A DNA stretch of 22,956 nucleotides from JANXLO01 sp043762265 (GCA_043762265.1 JAYUMV010000333.1:1-22956); one strand, 5' to 3'. Shown: positions 1 to 9,507, numbered from the stretch's first letter. Notes: generated from the letters alone by a model not told the origin. A program made the numbers and translations.

Positions 1-2
1 CG

Positions 3-953
3 GGTATCGATGCCGTCAACCAGAACCCTGGGGAGTACTATGAGGCGCTCGGTTCCTATAGTGGGGACACCCGTATCTTCCATGTGACGGGCGTGACACC
101 GGGCTCGACGCCGCCCGTGCTGCCGGGCGCTTTTCCGGATGTCGGGCCGAAGCCCGACCCGGCGAGCGGCGCTTTCACCGACCTGACGTCCCCGTTCGCG
201 TTCACCGTGAACGCCGACAAAGGCACCGTCAACTTCGCTTTCCCGTCCGGAGCGACCGTCAATAGCGGCTCAGGGACCACGCCCGCCTATGTACCGCTGC
301 CGCAGCGCTACGATCCGGTAACGATCAACAACGTCGATAGTCCGAACTATGCGCGGCGCTATGTCGATCTGCGCGCGGCGTTGACGGCACCGCTGAATCC
401 GGCTTCCGCAAACTCTCCGCTGAGCACCATATCGCCCTGGTATGCGGATGTGCATATCGTGCCGGGCAGCGAATTCGTCTATGGACCCGATCAGATTCCG
501 GGACCGCACTACGGCAACCGTATCCGCTTCACCCGCGTCTCGTCGTTCGCCAGCACGGTCGGCCCGAATCAGTATCGGATCAACTATGAGCAAAACAGCA
601 ACCTGGCGGGCTCCACGGATCCATCTCTTTACCTGGGCTACCTGGAATTTCAGCAGGGGACCGATACCAATCCGGGCGTGGCCGACGATCCAGTCAACGG
701 AGTCTTCAAGTCCTATGTGCTGCCGACGCAGAAGATTGATTTTTCGAAGCCTGGCTTTAACACCGGCTCGGACCCGGTCGAAGTCAGTTACTTCTTCACC
801 ATGGTGCGGCCTAACGATGTCGTTAAAGTCGATTATTTGACACGCGATCTGATGAACGTTGCGCTGGAGGTTCGCCTCTACGATTCCCACTCAGGGCAGG
901 CGCAGATCATCTCGCTTTCGGACAAGATCAAAGTCCGCAATTTGCAGCACTAG
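3..953 (+). CDS. C-terminal part of a large exported protein, probably a PilW-like minor prepilin (5' end outside window)
   Basis: The reading frame is open from the left edge (first whole codon at 3) to TAG at 951-953, so this is the last ~316 residues of a longer protein. The GTG at 84 is an internal codon, because the frame continues upstream without a stop. The visible part is rich in Gly, Pro, Ser, Thr and Asn, has no membrane segment, and looks like an extracellular beta-rich domain. The final ~35 residues (an amphipathic strand with VALEVRLYD, then LSDKIKVRNLQH) resemble the C-terminus of PilW/GspJ-type minor pilins, which end in a strand followed by LRN-type residues. The next gene is a PilX-like prepilin 81 bases downstream, which fits the pilW-pilX order. 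The N-terminal prepilin helix that would prove this is not in the window. The coding region is certain; the PilW assignment is inferred. Confidence 0.75.
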   Translation, partial: GIDAVNQNPGEYYEALGSYSGDTRIFHVTGVTPGSTPPVLPGAFPDVGPKPDPASGAFTDLTSPFAFTVNADKGTVNFAFPSGATVNSGSGTTPAYVPLPQRYDPVTINNVDSPNYARRYVDLRAALTAPLNPASANSPLSTISPWYADVHIVPGSEFVYGPDQIPGPHYGNRIRFTRVSSFASTVGPNQYRINYEQNSNLAGSTDPSLYLGYLEFQQGTDTNPGVADDPVNGVFKSYVLPTQKIDFSKPGFNTGSDPVEVSYFFTMVRPNDVVKVDYLTRDLMNVALEVRLYDSHSGQAQIISLSDKIKVRNLQH

Positions 954-1022
954 TCTCAGGCGCGGGCTCGGATCGTCTGCGGTCACCCGTTCGGGAGCAT
1001 TATCGATATGGCACCTCAACAT

Positions 1023-1027
1023 AGGAT
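1023..1027 (+). promoter_or_regulatory. Ribosome binding site choosing the start at 1035
   Basis: AGGAT lies 7 bases before the ATG at 1035. An upstream in-frame ATG at 1008 has only GGGAG at 993-997, 10 bases away. Starting at 1035 gives a short basic prepilin leader, so I prefer it, although 1008 cannot be excluded. Confidence 0.45.
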
Positions 1028-1034
1028 AAGTCAC

Positions 1035-4000
1035 ATGAGATCGTCCCAAAACTATAGAATGCGGCGCGCCCATCGTGGGCAGACGCTTATCATCGCCCTG
1101 GCGATCCTCTTCGTGCTGCTCTTCATCGGCGGACTTTTCGTGGTCCAGATCGCCCGGAACCTGACGGCCGCCACGCGCAGCAAAGACACCGGCAACTCGC
1201 AGGCGTTCTCGGAAGCGGGCATCAACTTCTGCGCCAATCAGTTGACGTATAGCGAAGAGGGCGCCGACTGGCGGCCTGCGCCGACGCCGCCCTTCACCAG
1301 CGCGTCCGATACTGTTGGCGTCACCGACCCGGATTTTCGCTGGCTGTCGAAAGGCTTCTCCCGCGTCTTTTTCAATGGAGGCCGCGCCCTGGTGCGCGTC
1401 GTCTATGAGCCCCGCGCCGACGATCCGCGCAGTCAGTATCTGCGCATCGAGGCGGTCGGACGGCCTGGAGACATTTCGCAGGGAGATATCGATCCGACGG
1501 TCTTCGTGCAACGGGGCAGCCTGCCCCCGCAACTCCGCCGCGAACAGGTCGCCTATGTGCAGCTCGGCCTGACCGACTACCTGTTCTTCGTCACCAATAA
1601 AGACCGCACGTCCTACGAGAATTTCGTAGGCACGCCGCACCTGAACGCCTCCATCGCAGGGCAGACGCCACCCGCTACCGGCGGGCTGCGTGACACCGCG
1701 TTTGTGGTGGGAGATCCGACCATTGCCGCCCATACGACCGACGGCGTCAACAATGGGGAGGTGCTCTACGGGGCTCCCATGCGCTTCGGCGGAAACGTGC
1801 GTATCGGCGGCGACTCTTATTTCTATCTCAGCCCGCGCCTCTCGTATCCGGCGCCCGCAGAGACGATTCTCACGTCGGGCAGTTTCAACTTAGCGCCGAC
1901 GCGCCTCGTAGCCAATGGCGCCTGTTCGGGAAGCGCTACTATTCTGGATGACAACGACTTGCAGGCGTTCGTCAACACTTCCCTGAACACGGCTCCGGTG
2001 GCGCAGGCAATTGAACCTAGCGGCTGTAAAGCGTTCAGCACTATTCAGGGCCTGGTGCGCGACGGCTCGTCCGCTCCCGACAACATCGGTTTCGTTCGCG
2101 GTATTCCACGCCTTGATCCGATGCTGATGGATACCAAAGTGGACGGCACGGGCGTGCTGCGCTACCGCGCGGCGACCCTCTACTCCGGCTACTTCGACCA
2201 GACCAAACCCGGCACTCCGAACACCGGCTTCTACGGCTGGGGACGCGGCGTCTATATCAATAATCCGCAGGACTTGCAGCATGAGTCCCAGGGCGTCAAC
2301 GGCGGCTACTCGCTCCGCTCCGACTGGCTCGATCCGAAAGCGTTCCCCAACTCCTTCTGGTCCGGCCCGAACTACCGTCCGCCGGGCGTGCAGTTGGAGA
2401 TTCGTGGTACGCACCTGATCTTCACGCGCAGCGACAACGACGTATTCCGCAAGCCGGACGGCACGCCGATTACCACGAACGGCGGCAAAGTGATCGACAT
2501 TCCGCTTTCCGACATCGAACGCAAGAATTATGTCTTCCCCGACGGCACCGCGTATGTCCTTCCGCCTCTACAGCATGTAGGCGACGAGCCCAAGGGCACG
2601 GCTGGCACGCCTCCGGGCTATGTCAATCCGTTCAACGATCAGAACTCCTACGGCGTCGATATGGTGGTGATGCTGGAAGGCAATGTACGGATCAAGGGCG
2701 TCTACGGTGGCGTTACCGATCCCGCCGATACCACCGTTCCGCACCTGGGCCGCGTCCACCTGACCGTCGTCTCCGGCGGCACCGCGTACATCGAAGGCAA
2801 CCTGGTCAAGGGAGATGGCTTCCTGACCGGGGGAGTGCCGACGCTGGAGCGCGGCTCGACCTGCTCTATCCTGGCAAAAGACTATGTCTGCGTCAACACG
2901 ACGATGTTTATGACGCCGGAAAACCAGGCAGGCGTCTGGACACCCGATGCGAGCGTCGATGGCGTCTTCGATGTCTACCTGGGCACCTCCCGACAGTCGT
3001 ACGATCAGAGTTTCGATTGGGGGGTCGATCCGATCTCTTATCAGACCGGCGGCAACCAGAGCCCGATCTACCTGATGACACGCCACCGCGCACTGTCTCC
3101 CGGTCCGTCTGCGATGAACCTATTCGTCAATCAGGCGCAAAGCCAGTTTATCGACCCTGCGACAGGCAATCCATATTTGCCGACTTTCCAGTTCAATCAG
3201 AACGCTTTGCTGCCGCCAGAGACGTATGGCGTAGGGGTCGTCTTCACCGGAACGCCTCCGTCTCCTACCCCGGCCACCAGCGCGATCTCGCCGTATGCCG
3301 ATATGCGCGGTTTTCTATTACGCGATCCGGCAGGCGCAACACCGTATTATGATGCGACTACCAAGCTGTTCAGCACTATTCTGCGTGCGCCCGGTTTCCC
3401 GAACGTCCTGCGGTTCCAGAAGGACCAGAACGCCTCGATCCTGCTCGGCGCAGGTGGCACGTCCGACTATATGCTGGGCAGCGCGGTGGTGGCTCCGTTG
3501 GATATTCGTATCGAAGCGGCGATGTACGCTCAAGAGAAATCGTTCTTCGTCATTCCGGGTTACTCGATCAACCAGGACCCGAACGACACGCGCATCAACT
3601 TCGCGCAGACCGGTCTCCGGACCTCTTACAGTATCGGCAGCAGCGGGCAGATCCTGGACAGCGCGGCAGACAAGCTCGTCAAAGATGTCTATCCCTTCTA
3701 CGGCGAACCGACCGACATTCGCCTGACGATATTCGGAGCGATCTCCGAGAACTATACGGCGTCGATGGGCGATCAGGCGGCCTGGATGGCGAAATGGGGC
3801 TATATCCCGACCAACTTCGGCTCCCTCAACTTTGGCTCCAACACGACCACCATTCCGGACGATCACGTTGGGGTCCACGATGCCAAGACTGTCCTCTGCA
3901 CCTACAATAATGGGGAGGATCGGACCACCGACTTCCGCACCCCGTTGGAGCAGCAGGAGAATATCACGCGCGGCCTGCGCTATCTCTACGACCCGGCGTT

Positions 4001-4214
4001 CGCCATGCCCTATCAGCACGCGACAGACGTGAATCTGACCACGGCCCCCACCGCAGCATCGCTGCGGCTGAGCCGAGCGCTGCGCTATAAGTACACGCCA
4101 GTGACCAACTGGTGGCCCAACGGCATCTATCAGATCCTGCCGCCCACTCCGAGGCAGCCGGTCTGTCCTACCCTGCTCTATTTCGGGGATAGCGACCACC
4201 CACTGGTTCCTTAA
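1035..4214 (+). CDS. Oversized PilX-like prepilin (type IV pilus or pseudopilus minor component) with a ~1000-aa ectodomain
   Basis: The protein is 1059 aa from the ATG at 1035. Residues 1-15 form a basic leader (RRAHRG). Cleavage by prepilin peptidase after Gly15 would leave a mature N-terminus QTLIIALAILF, followed by a hydrophobic helix to about residue 40. The segment after it (NSQAFSEAGINFCANQL) has the look of PilX/GspK N-terminal regions, where an alpha helix precedes the head domain. Mature position 5 is Ile, not the usual Glu. The rest is Gly/Asn/Thr-rich and beta-like. Around residues 551-626 short strands (VRIKGVYGG, LTVVSGGTAYIEGN, LAKDYVCVNTT) suggest a beta-helix of the kind seen in DUF4900-type pilus-associated proteins; this family match is from memory and uncertain. 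PilX proteins are usually under 250 aa, so this head is several times larger. It lies between a PilW-like gene and a PilY1-like gene, which supports a minor-pilin role. Confidence 0.75.
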   Translation: MRSSQNYRMRRAHRGQTLIIALAILFVLLFIGGLFVVQIARNLTAATRSKDTGNSQAFSEAGINFCANQLTYSEEGADWRPAPTPPFTSASDTVGVTDPDFRWLSKGFSRVFFNGGRALVRVVYEPRADDPRSQYLRIEAVGRPGDISQGDIDPTVFVQRGSLPPQLRREQVAYVQLGLTDYLFFVTNKDRTSYENFVGTPHLNASIAGQTPPATGGLRDTAFVVGDPTIAAHTTDGVNNGEVLYGAPMRFGGNVRIGGDSYFYLSPRLSYPAPAETILTSGSFNLAPTRLVANGACSGSATILDDNDLQAFVNTSLNTAPVAQAIEPSGCKAFSTIQGLVRDGSSAPDNIGFVRGIPRLDPMLMDTKVDGTGVLRYRAATLYSGYFDQTKPGTPNTGFYGWGRGVYINNPQDLQHESQGVNGGYSLRSDWLDPKAFPNSFWSGPNYRPPGVQLEIRGTHLIFTRSDNDVFRKPDGTPITTNGGKVIDIPLSDIERKNYVFPDGTAYVLPPLQHVGDEPKGTAGTPPGYVNPFNDQNSYGVDMVVMLEGNVRIKGVYGGVTDPADTTVPHLGRVHLTVVSGGTAYIEGNLVKGDGFLTGGVPTLERGSTCSILAKDYVCVNTTMFMTPENQAGVWTPDASVDGVFDVYLGTSRQSYDQSFDWGVDPISYQTGGNQSPIYLMTRHRALSPGPSAMNLFVNQAQSQFIDPATGNPYLPTFQFNQNALLPPETYGVGVVFTGTPPSPTPATSAISPYADMRGFLLRDPAGATPYYDATTKLFSTILRAPGFPNVLRFQKDQNASILLGAGGTSDYMLGSAVVAPLDIRIEAAMYAQEKSFFVIPGYSINQDPNDTRINFAQTGLRTSYSIGSSGQILDSAADKLVKDVYPFYGEPTDIRLTIFGAISENYTASMGDQAAWMAKWGYIPTNFGSLNFGSNTTTIPDDHVGVHDAKTVLCTYNNGEDRTTDFRTPLEQQENITRGLRYLYDPAFAMPYQHATDVNLTTAPTAASLRLSRALRYKYTPVTNWWPNGIYQILPPTPRQPVCPTLLYFGDSDHPLVP

Positions 4215-4215
4215 C

Positions 4216-4400
4216 CTCCCCAACCCCTCCTTCGTAAGGAGGGGCTTCCGGAGCGCTTTCTCCTTCTGAAAGGAAAGGTGGGGTTAATCTCCCCAACCCC
4301 TCCTTAAGAAGGAGGGGCTTCCAGAGAGTTCCTTCTCTTGAAGAGGAAGGTGGGAGACTTTGAACTCCCTCCCCTTTAGAAGGGGAGGGTCGGGGTGGGG
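4216..4400. repeat. Three tandem C-rich palindromic intergenic repeat units
   Basis: This fills the gap between the PilX-like and PilY1-like genes. Units 1 and 2 begin at 4216 and 4289 (73-base period) with the same CTCCCCAACCCCTCCTT start and run into GGAGGGGCTTCC. Each holds a perfect 9-bp stem with a 3-base loop (4224-4232 with 4236-4244; 4297-4305 with 4309-4317). Unit 3 is shorter and has a 10-bp stem (4367-4376 with 4380-4389). The 3' halves of units 1 and 2 also end alike, in GGAAGGTGGG or GGAAAGGTGGG. The first hairpin begins 10 bases after the upstream stop codon, so it could protect or terminate the upstream message, but no T tract follows. It resembles dispersed intergenic palindromes rather than a dedicated regulatory site. 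Confidence 0.85.
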
Positions 4401-4449
4401 TCGCATTGTGCCTGCGTTCGTCAAATGACGGGATTACGAAGGTAAGAGA

Positions 4450-7400
4450 ATGATGACAAGAAGCACTAAAAAGAATAGTATCGGGCTGCTGCGTTTGCTG
4501 CTGACGGGACTGGGACTGCTGACCGTAGGGGCAGCGATACCGGTTCAGGCGGATACCCACAGTTATGCCAGTGAGCGGCGGCAGATCAAGGCCTGCGTGC
4601 TGGTCACCAACGCCATTACCGGCACGGGCGGCGGGCCGCAGAACGTCACGCCCCACGTCTTCTATATCATGGATCGGCGCTCGGACCTCAAGCCCGCCGG
4701 GTGGGAGTTCGTCAATCCGTTGGCGGCAGGGACTATCACTGGAGATATCTATGCGCGCTGGCAGACACGCGGCAATGGGTTCGATCCGGCCTTCTCCAAC
4801 ACTCCGGCAGGCGTGGCTTTCCGGGTCGGGCAGCCGCTGACCAAGAACTTCGGGGCCTACTGGGAAGTCAACCTGGACAACGCCTCCACCAGCGACCTAC
4901 AGCAGTTCGACGTCGTGCTGATGGCTTACCAAAACAATAGCCAGACGCAGTTTACGCCGGACGAGCGCGAGAAACTGCGCCGCTATGCGGACGGTGGGGG
5001 CACGGTCTGGCTGGAAGACGAAGGCAACTTCAACCTCTTGAAGGGGGGAAGTTATGGCGGCGGGCAGTTTATCGTCGATCTGGGCTTTGCAGCGGCGATT
5101 CCCGCCAATGCCTATCCGACCCCGGCGTCGCTGCACCATCCGCTTATCAACTTTCCTTACTCGCTCGCTCAGACCGATATCCTGTCGCTCGGCGCTGCCG
5201 GGGTACAGTACGACGTCAACCTCACCCATCACGCCCATCAGGGCCTGAATAACAGCTTTACCGCGCCGAGCGGACTGGCAAACCCCCGTGTGCTCGTGCC
5301 GGTCATCTGGGCAGGCACCTCCAACGGCCAACTTCCCTATGTCTCCGCCGGAGACTATGGGGCCGGACATATCGTTGTGAGTTCCGGCGGGATCGCTACC
5401 GGAATCAACGCCTACTCCGGTGGGGCAAATATCGGTGAAGGCGGCAACAGCGCAGTTACCAGTGGCGAACAGACGCTGGGCGCGCGGCCGGTAGATCTTA
5501 AATTTGCCTACAATATGATCGCCTGGACCAGTTCGGTGCCGACGGCCGGAGTGAATGCGCGCCGCACCGGCTCTAACCATGAAGATGTAGGCGCGCAGAT
5601 CGGGCCGCGCTTCGCCACAATTCCGCCGGTCGCTCAGAACCCGGCGCTGCCCTCTTATCCCTCCGCTGGTTCCGGGGCTATCGTCCATAAAGGCGTCGTT
5701 TTCTATGTGGATGGCAACAACGTCCTGCATGCCTACGATGCCAGCCCGCAGCAGGATCTCGACAACGACGGCAACGCCGACGACGGTATCCCCGACCTGA
5801 TCTATGGCACGCCCTACGACGAGATTTGGCGGACTGATCTAAAGGGACTGCGTGGCACTCTCGCCAGCACCCGGATCTCCACTCCGACGATCGCCTCCGT
5901 CGTCAACCCGACCACGGGCGTTCCCCAGGACATTCTGATGGTTTCGACCAGCCTTGGAGCGACATTGGCCTTTGACGCTTTCCCCTTCAGCGGCGGCGTC
6001 CTGGCGTCCTTCTCTCCTCTGGTCTGGAGCATCGCCTCCTCCAATCCCGGCCCCGATCTTGGCGGAGATCTGGTGGTAGGCATCAACACCTTGCAGTGCC
6101 CCTCTCCTGTGTTTTCGGATGGCGTTGTCTTTACGATCTGGAACGAGATCGCGAACGACGCAAACCATACGTGGCATATCGCGGCTATCGATCCGCTGAC
6201 TGGCCAGGAGATTTTTCAGGAGTCGAATCTGATCGGCCCGACCGTAGCGCCCTCGACCCTGCCGACCGGTACGCTTGGGCCGGGCAACATTCCGGCGATT
6301 CCCAACCCGGTCGGATCGCTGACCGCCGGGTATGTACGCGACACTCTCACCGGCGCCCTCGACAAGATGATCTATGTGCCGACCAGAACCAACGACACGA
6401 CCGATACCGGCGCTGGCACGATCCACGGTGTCTGGTTCAGTACCAAAGGGGAGCCGCTGGAAAACGACGCCAATCTGGGGGCCACTTTCTTTTCAGCGAA
6501 AGGGACACGACAGTTCGTGCCGTGGTATCTGACCGCGCCTCCTGGTAATGGGGTGGATCTGCGTCCGGTCGTCTACAAGCGCAGCGCTTCCGGAACGATG
6601 ACCCGATTGATCTACAATACCGATTTTACGGTTCAGGGCCAGGGCGCTGGCGCGCCTCACAGGACCGTGGTGAATATCTCGGGAGTCGCAGCCGGGGACA
6701 CCTTTACCGTAGACTATACGCTGGACTGGCCCGCCGACCCCCTGCCCCTCTCGGGACGACCCCAGGTGCGCGACATGGTACAGTTCAGCGAACGGAACCT
6801 GCAGATTACACCGAATACACTTCAGTCCGTGCCGAATCTTCCGGCCATTCACCTTTTTGGAAGTGCGGCGCTCACTCCCGAAGACTACCTGATCACGGGG
6901 GGTGGGAACTATGCGGGCGGCGACCGCATCTATGCCCTTCACGATCAGTTCGGCTTCTCTTCCTCTGTACCGGGAGTGGTTCCGAAACCCAATTCCGGGA
7001 TGGCCTGGATGTTCTATCCCAACGTGCCTGGCGTCGGGACGAGCAGCGTACCAGGTCGGTTTGTCAGTTCGGACACTTTCTTTCCGCCGAACACACCAGG
7101 CGTCGGCGCTCCCGGCCCCAACGTCTTCGTAAGGAACTTCCAGCAGATAGGGTCTCCGGCGTACTCCAACGGGATCGTCTATGCGACCGGCTCCTGTCAA
7201 CTGCAGTCGGATCTATCCGGAACGAACCAGACGCCTGCCATGGTCATTATCGCATTGCGGGCCAATCCAGACACCACATTCACCGTGCAGAAAAGCGACG
7301 GTACGGTGATTCCGTTGCCCGACTTCAATGCGGCGATGCCGCTGACCCTCACGCAGCCCGATCTGATCAACTCGACGGCGTCGAACCCGACATATGTCGT

Positions 7401-9507
7401 TCTACAGGAAAATATCAACTTCACCGTGGATCGCACCAGCAGTTCCATCCACATCTTCGATTTCCGCTCGGCGACAGGAGACGCGTTCAACACAGCCGTA
7501 CCGATCTCCGTCTCTTACGTGGGCAATCCCTTCGCAGGTCCCTTTATCAACAAGCAAAACGGGTTCGGCATGCTGGACAACGTCCTCTGGTGGATGACCG
7601 TGCCGCTTGACTTCCAAAAATTCTATCCGTCGCCGCCGAACGACCCCTATCCTACCGCGTGGATCGGGTCTAACCCCGGCGGCAATTCCGGTCTTCAGCC
7701 TGCCAGCGGCGCTTCGGTCATCGGCAACACCCTGTACTATGGCTCGACGACCGGCCAGATCGTCTCCGTGGATATTTCCGGGATCAATCCGAGTGGCGGA
7801 CAGGTCAACGTCTATAAAGACGACGGTACGTCCCGCGTGATCGCCCAGGCAGCTATTAAGGGGCCAGATGGCTTTGTAGTTCAACTACCTCAGCCGATTT
7901 TCAGTCCGCCGATAGCGACCACGGGCATTGTTGCGGTCGGGACCTCCCAGGGCCTCGCCGTCTTCGACAATCAGTTGACACTGATCGCCGACAACAACCG
8001 CTTGCTGGAGGTGAATCGCCACGGGGACGCGGCCTGGGTCATGGACGGCACCCATACGAATAGGCTCGCGCAGAGCGTAGGAGCGAACGGCAGCCAGATC
8101 GGCACGCTGGCGGTCACGCTCAATCGGCCCAACATGGCGCACATCTATGGGCTCAACGACTATGTGATCGCCGACACCGGCAACAACCGGGTCGTCGAAC
8201 TGGACCACGGCGGGATCGTCATCTGGGAGATGAGCAAGCTGAGCAACGACTTGCGCTTCCTGCGTGACAACGATCCGGTCGCTCTGAACCAGCCGACCGA
8301 CGTTCAGGTCTATAACACAAGCGGAACCGGCACGCTGACATTCAAGAGTCCGGTCTCCAAAGCCACCTACACCTACAATCCGGGTGCAAACGGTTCCTGG
8401 GTCGCGATCCACTATATCATCGCAGACAGCGGCAACTTCCGCGCCCTGGAAGTGGTAGACGTTATCGGCGCTGACGGCCAACCCATCGTCATGAACGGCT
8501 CCGATGGTACGAATCCGGTCATGCAGCGCCAGGTTGTTTTCGCAACCAAGGCGTATGGGGAACAAAATCAGGCGCTTCGTTATCGAACCATACAGCAGTT
8601 TACCAATGTGGAGAGTGGCGTCTTCCGAACCTACATGGTCGCTGCCGTGGACAACGTGCGTCAGGCTGCGGAACTCAACCCTGGCGCAGCGAATGTCGGG
8701 ACGAACGCGAACAACGTCAAAGGCCCTGGCAGCTCGCTGGTGATCCTGAAACGGTATCCACCGGCAGGGCAGGGTGTAGACGGCGATACTGCCGCGCTCA
8801 TCAACAGCCTCGTCTATCCAGACCCTGCTGGAACCGGCATTCAGCGAAGGCAGATCATCAGCAATCCGCGCTGGTTCAAGGAGTTCAACGTAGCGAACCC
8901 CCAGAATCTGTCGCAGCCATCGCTGCACTATGCTCTGGCCGACGCCAATGGGGTCTATGTCCTCAAACCGGGTACGGGGCCGCTGACCGGCGAAGCCGTG
9001 GTGGAGTGGGCGCTCTCGAACGACGACTACTACTACATGACCGGCCGTCACCTGAACGCGAACAGCATCCAGAAAACGAACCAGTCCGATTACGATGCGG
9101 TATCGAACAAGTTCTATCCGCACTATCTGATCACCAACGGGTACACCGGCCGCGACAACATCTTCGAGCTATTTGGCAAGCCGATGAATGTGTTCGATGG
9201 TGAGGTTCACGGCGAAGTCGTCGAGGTGCGCAGCGACTACTATACGACGCTTAACGGGGGCCATTTCAACCCTAATGGGGGCTACCGCAACAACACCGCG
9301 CGGCTGTACGGAGTCAATGGCGCTGGCATCCTGTCCGCCAATCAGGCCAGCGCTATTACCTGGATGGTGCCTTCAGAGACGATTCCTGTGTCTGCGGCTA
9401 CCGCCGGCGTTATCAAGCGTAAAATCGGGGTTGGGACCAACGGCGACAGCACAGCCCTCAGCACGGGCCTCCTTGAGCAGCCGACCTTCAGTGATCGACC
9501 GTTCTAA
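4450..9507 (+). CDS. Giant secreted PilY1-like protein with quinoprotein-type propeller, calcium loop and NHL-like repeats
   Basis: The protein is 1685 aa, starting at an ATG with GAAGG 7 bases upstream. A signal peptide is clear, with likely cleavage VQA|D after residue 34. Residues ~60-310 look like a class I amidotransferase-type Rossmann domain (FDVVLMAY near 153, then LRRYADGGGTVWLEDE, then a final strand GHIVVSSGG near 307). No catalytic Cys-His pair is evident. Residues ~400-1172 contain PQQ-type propeller blades (VVFYVDGNNVLHAYD; TLYYGSTTGQIVSVD near 1096). Inside, residues 436-445 (DLDNDGNADD) form a DxDxDGxxD calcium loop, followed by PDLIYG and, at 460, WRTDLKG. This loop plus W-R/K-x-D-L order is characteristic of PilY1 tip adhesins. 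Residues ~1165-1500 have NHL-like blades (VIADTGNNRVVELD). PilY1 usually starts with a von Willebrand A domain, absent here. The PilX-like neighbour upstream supports the call. An extracellular structural protein, not a PQQ enzyme, is most likely. Confidence 0.7.
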   Translation: MMTRSTKKNSIGLLRLLLTGLGLLTVGAAIPVQADTHSYASERRQIKACVLVTNAITGTGGGPQNVTPHVFYIMDRRSDLKPAGWEFVNPLAAGTITGDIYARWQTRGNGFDPAFSNTPAGVAFRVGQPLTKNFGAYWEVNLDNASTSDLQQFDVVLMAYQNNSQTQFTPDEREKLRRYADGGGTVWLEDEGNFNLLKGGSYGGGQFIVDLGFAAAIPANAYPTPASLHHPLINFPYSLAQTDILSLGAAGVQYDVNLTHHAHQGLNNSFTAPSGLANPRVLVPVIWAGTSNGQLPYVSAGDYGAGHIVVSSGGIATGINAYSGGANIGEGGNSAVTSGEQTLGARPVDLKFAYNMIAWTSSVPTAGVNARRTGSNHEDVGAQIGPRFATIPPVAQNPALPSYPSAGSGAIVHKGVVFYVDGNNVLHAYDASPQQDLDNDGNADDGIPDLIYGTPYDEIWRTDLKGLRGTLASTRISTPTIASVVNPTTGVPQDILMVSTSLGATLAFDAFPFSGGVLASFSPLVWSIASSNPGPDLGGDLVVGINTLQCPSPVFSDGVVFTIWNEIANDANHTWHIAAIDPLTGQEIFQESNLIGPTVAPSTLPTGTLGPGNIPAIPNPVGSLTAGYVRDTLTGALDKMIYVPTRTNDTTDTGAGTIHGVWFSTKGEPLENDANLGATFFSAKGTRQFVPWYLTAPPGNGVDLRPVVYKRSASGTMTRLIYNTDFTVQGQGAGAPHRTVVNISGVAAGDTFTVDYTLDWPADPLPLSGRPQVRDMVQFSERNLQITPNTLQSVPNLPAIHLFGSAALTPEDYLITGGGNYAGGDRIYALHDQFGFSSSVPGVVPKPNSGMAWMFYPNVPGVGTSSVPGRFVSSDTFFPPNTPGVGAPGPNVFVRNFQQIGSPAYSNGIVYATGSCQLQSDLSGTNQTPAMVIIALRANPDTTFTVQKSDGTVIPLPDFNAAMPLTLTQPDLINSTASNPTYVVLQENINFTVDRTSSSIHIFDFRSATGDAFNTAVPISVSYVGNPFAGPFINKQNGFGMLDNVLWWMTVPLDFQKFYPSPPNDPYPTAWIGSNPGGNSGLQPASGASVIGNTLYYGSTTGQIVSVDISGINPSGGQVNVYKDDGTSRVIAQAAIKGPDGFVVQLPQPIFSPPIATTGIVAVGTSQGLAVFDNQLTLIADNNRLLEVNRHGDAAWVMDGTHTNRLAQSVGANGSQIGTLAVTLNRPNMAHIYGLNDYVIADTGNNRVVELDHGGIVIWEMSKLSNDLRFLRDNDPVALNQPTDVQVYNTSGTGTLTFKSPVSKATYTYNPGANGSWVAIHYIIADSGNFRALEVVDVIGADGQPIVMNGSDGTNPVMQRQVVFATKAYGEQNQALRYRTIQQFTNVESGVFRTYMVAAVDNVRQAAELNPGAANVGTNANNVKGPGSSLVILKRYPPAGQGVDGDTAALINSLVYPDPAGTGIQRRQIISNPRWFKEFNVANPQNLSQPSLHYALADANGVYVLKPGTGPLTGEAVVEWALSNDDYYYMTGRHLNANSIQKTNQSDYDAVSNKFYPHYLITNGYTGRDNIFELFGKPMNVFDGEVHGEVVEVRSDYYTTLNGGHFNPNGGYRNNTARLYGVNGAGILSANQASAITWMVPSETIPVSAATAGVIKRKIGVGTNGDSTALSTGLLEQPTFSDRPF

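Noticed and set aside
1008..1034. Upstream ATG for the PilX-like gene
   Set aside because: The ribosome site is weaker and more distant, and the start at 1035 gives a normal short prepilin leader.
4168..4656. 162-aa minus-strand frame through the intergenic repeats
   Set aside because: Its sequence is just the translation of the palindromic repeats (Pro/Ser/Gly/Glu-rich, PLLLKEGLG-type strings), plus the antisense of two flanking genes.
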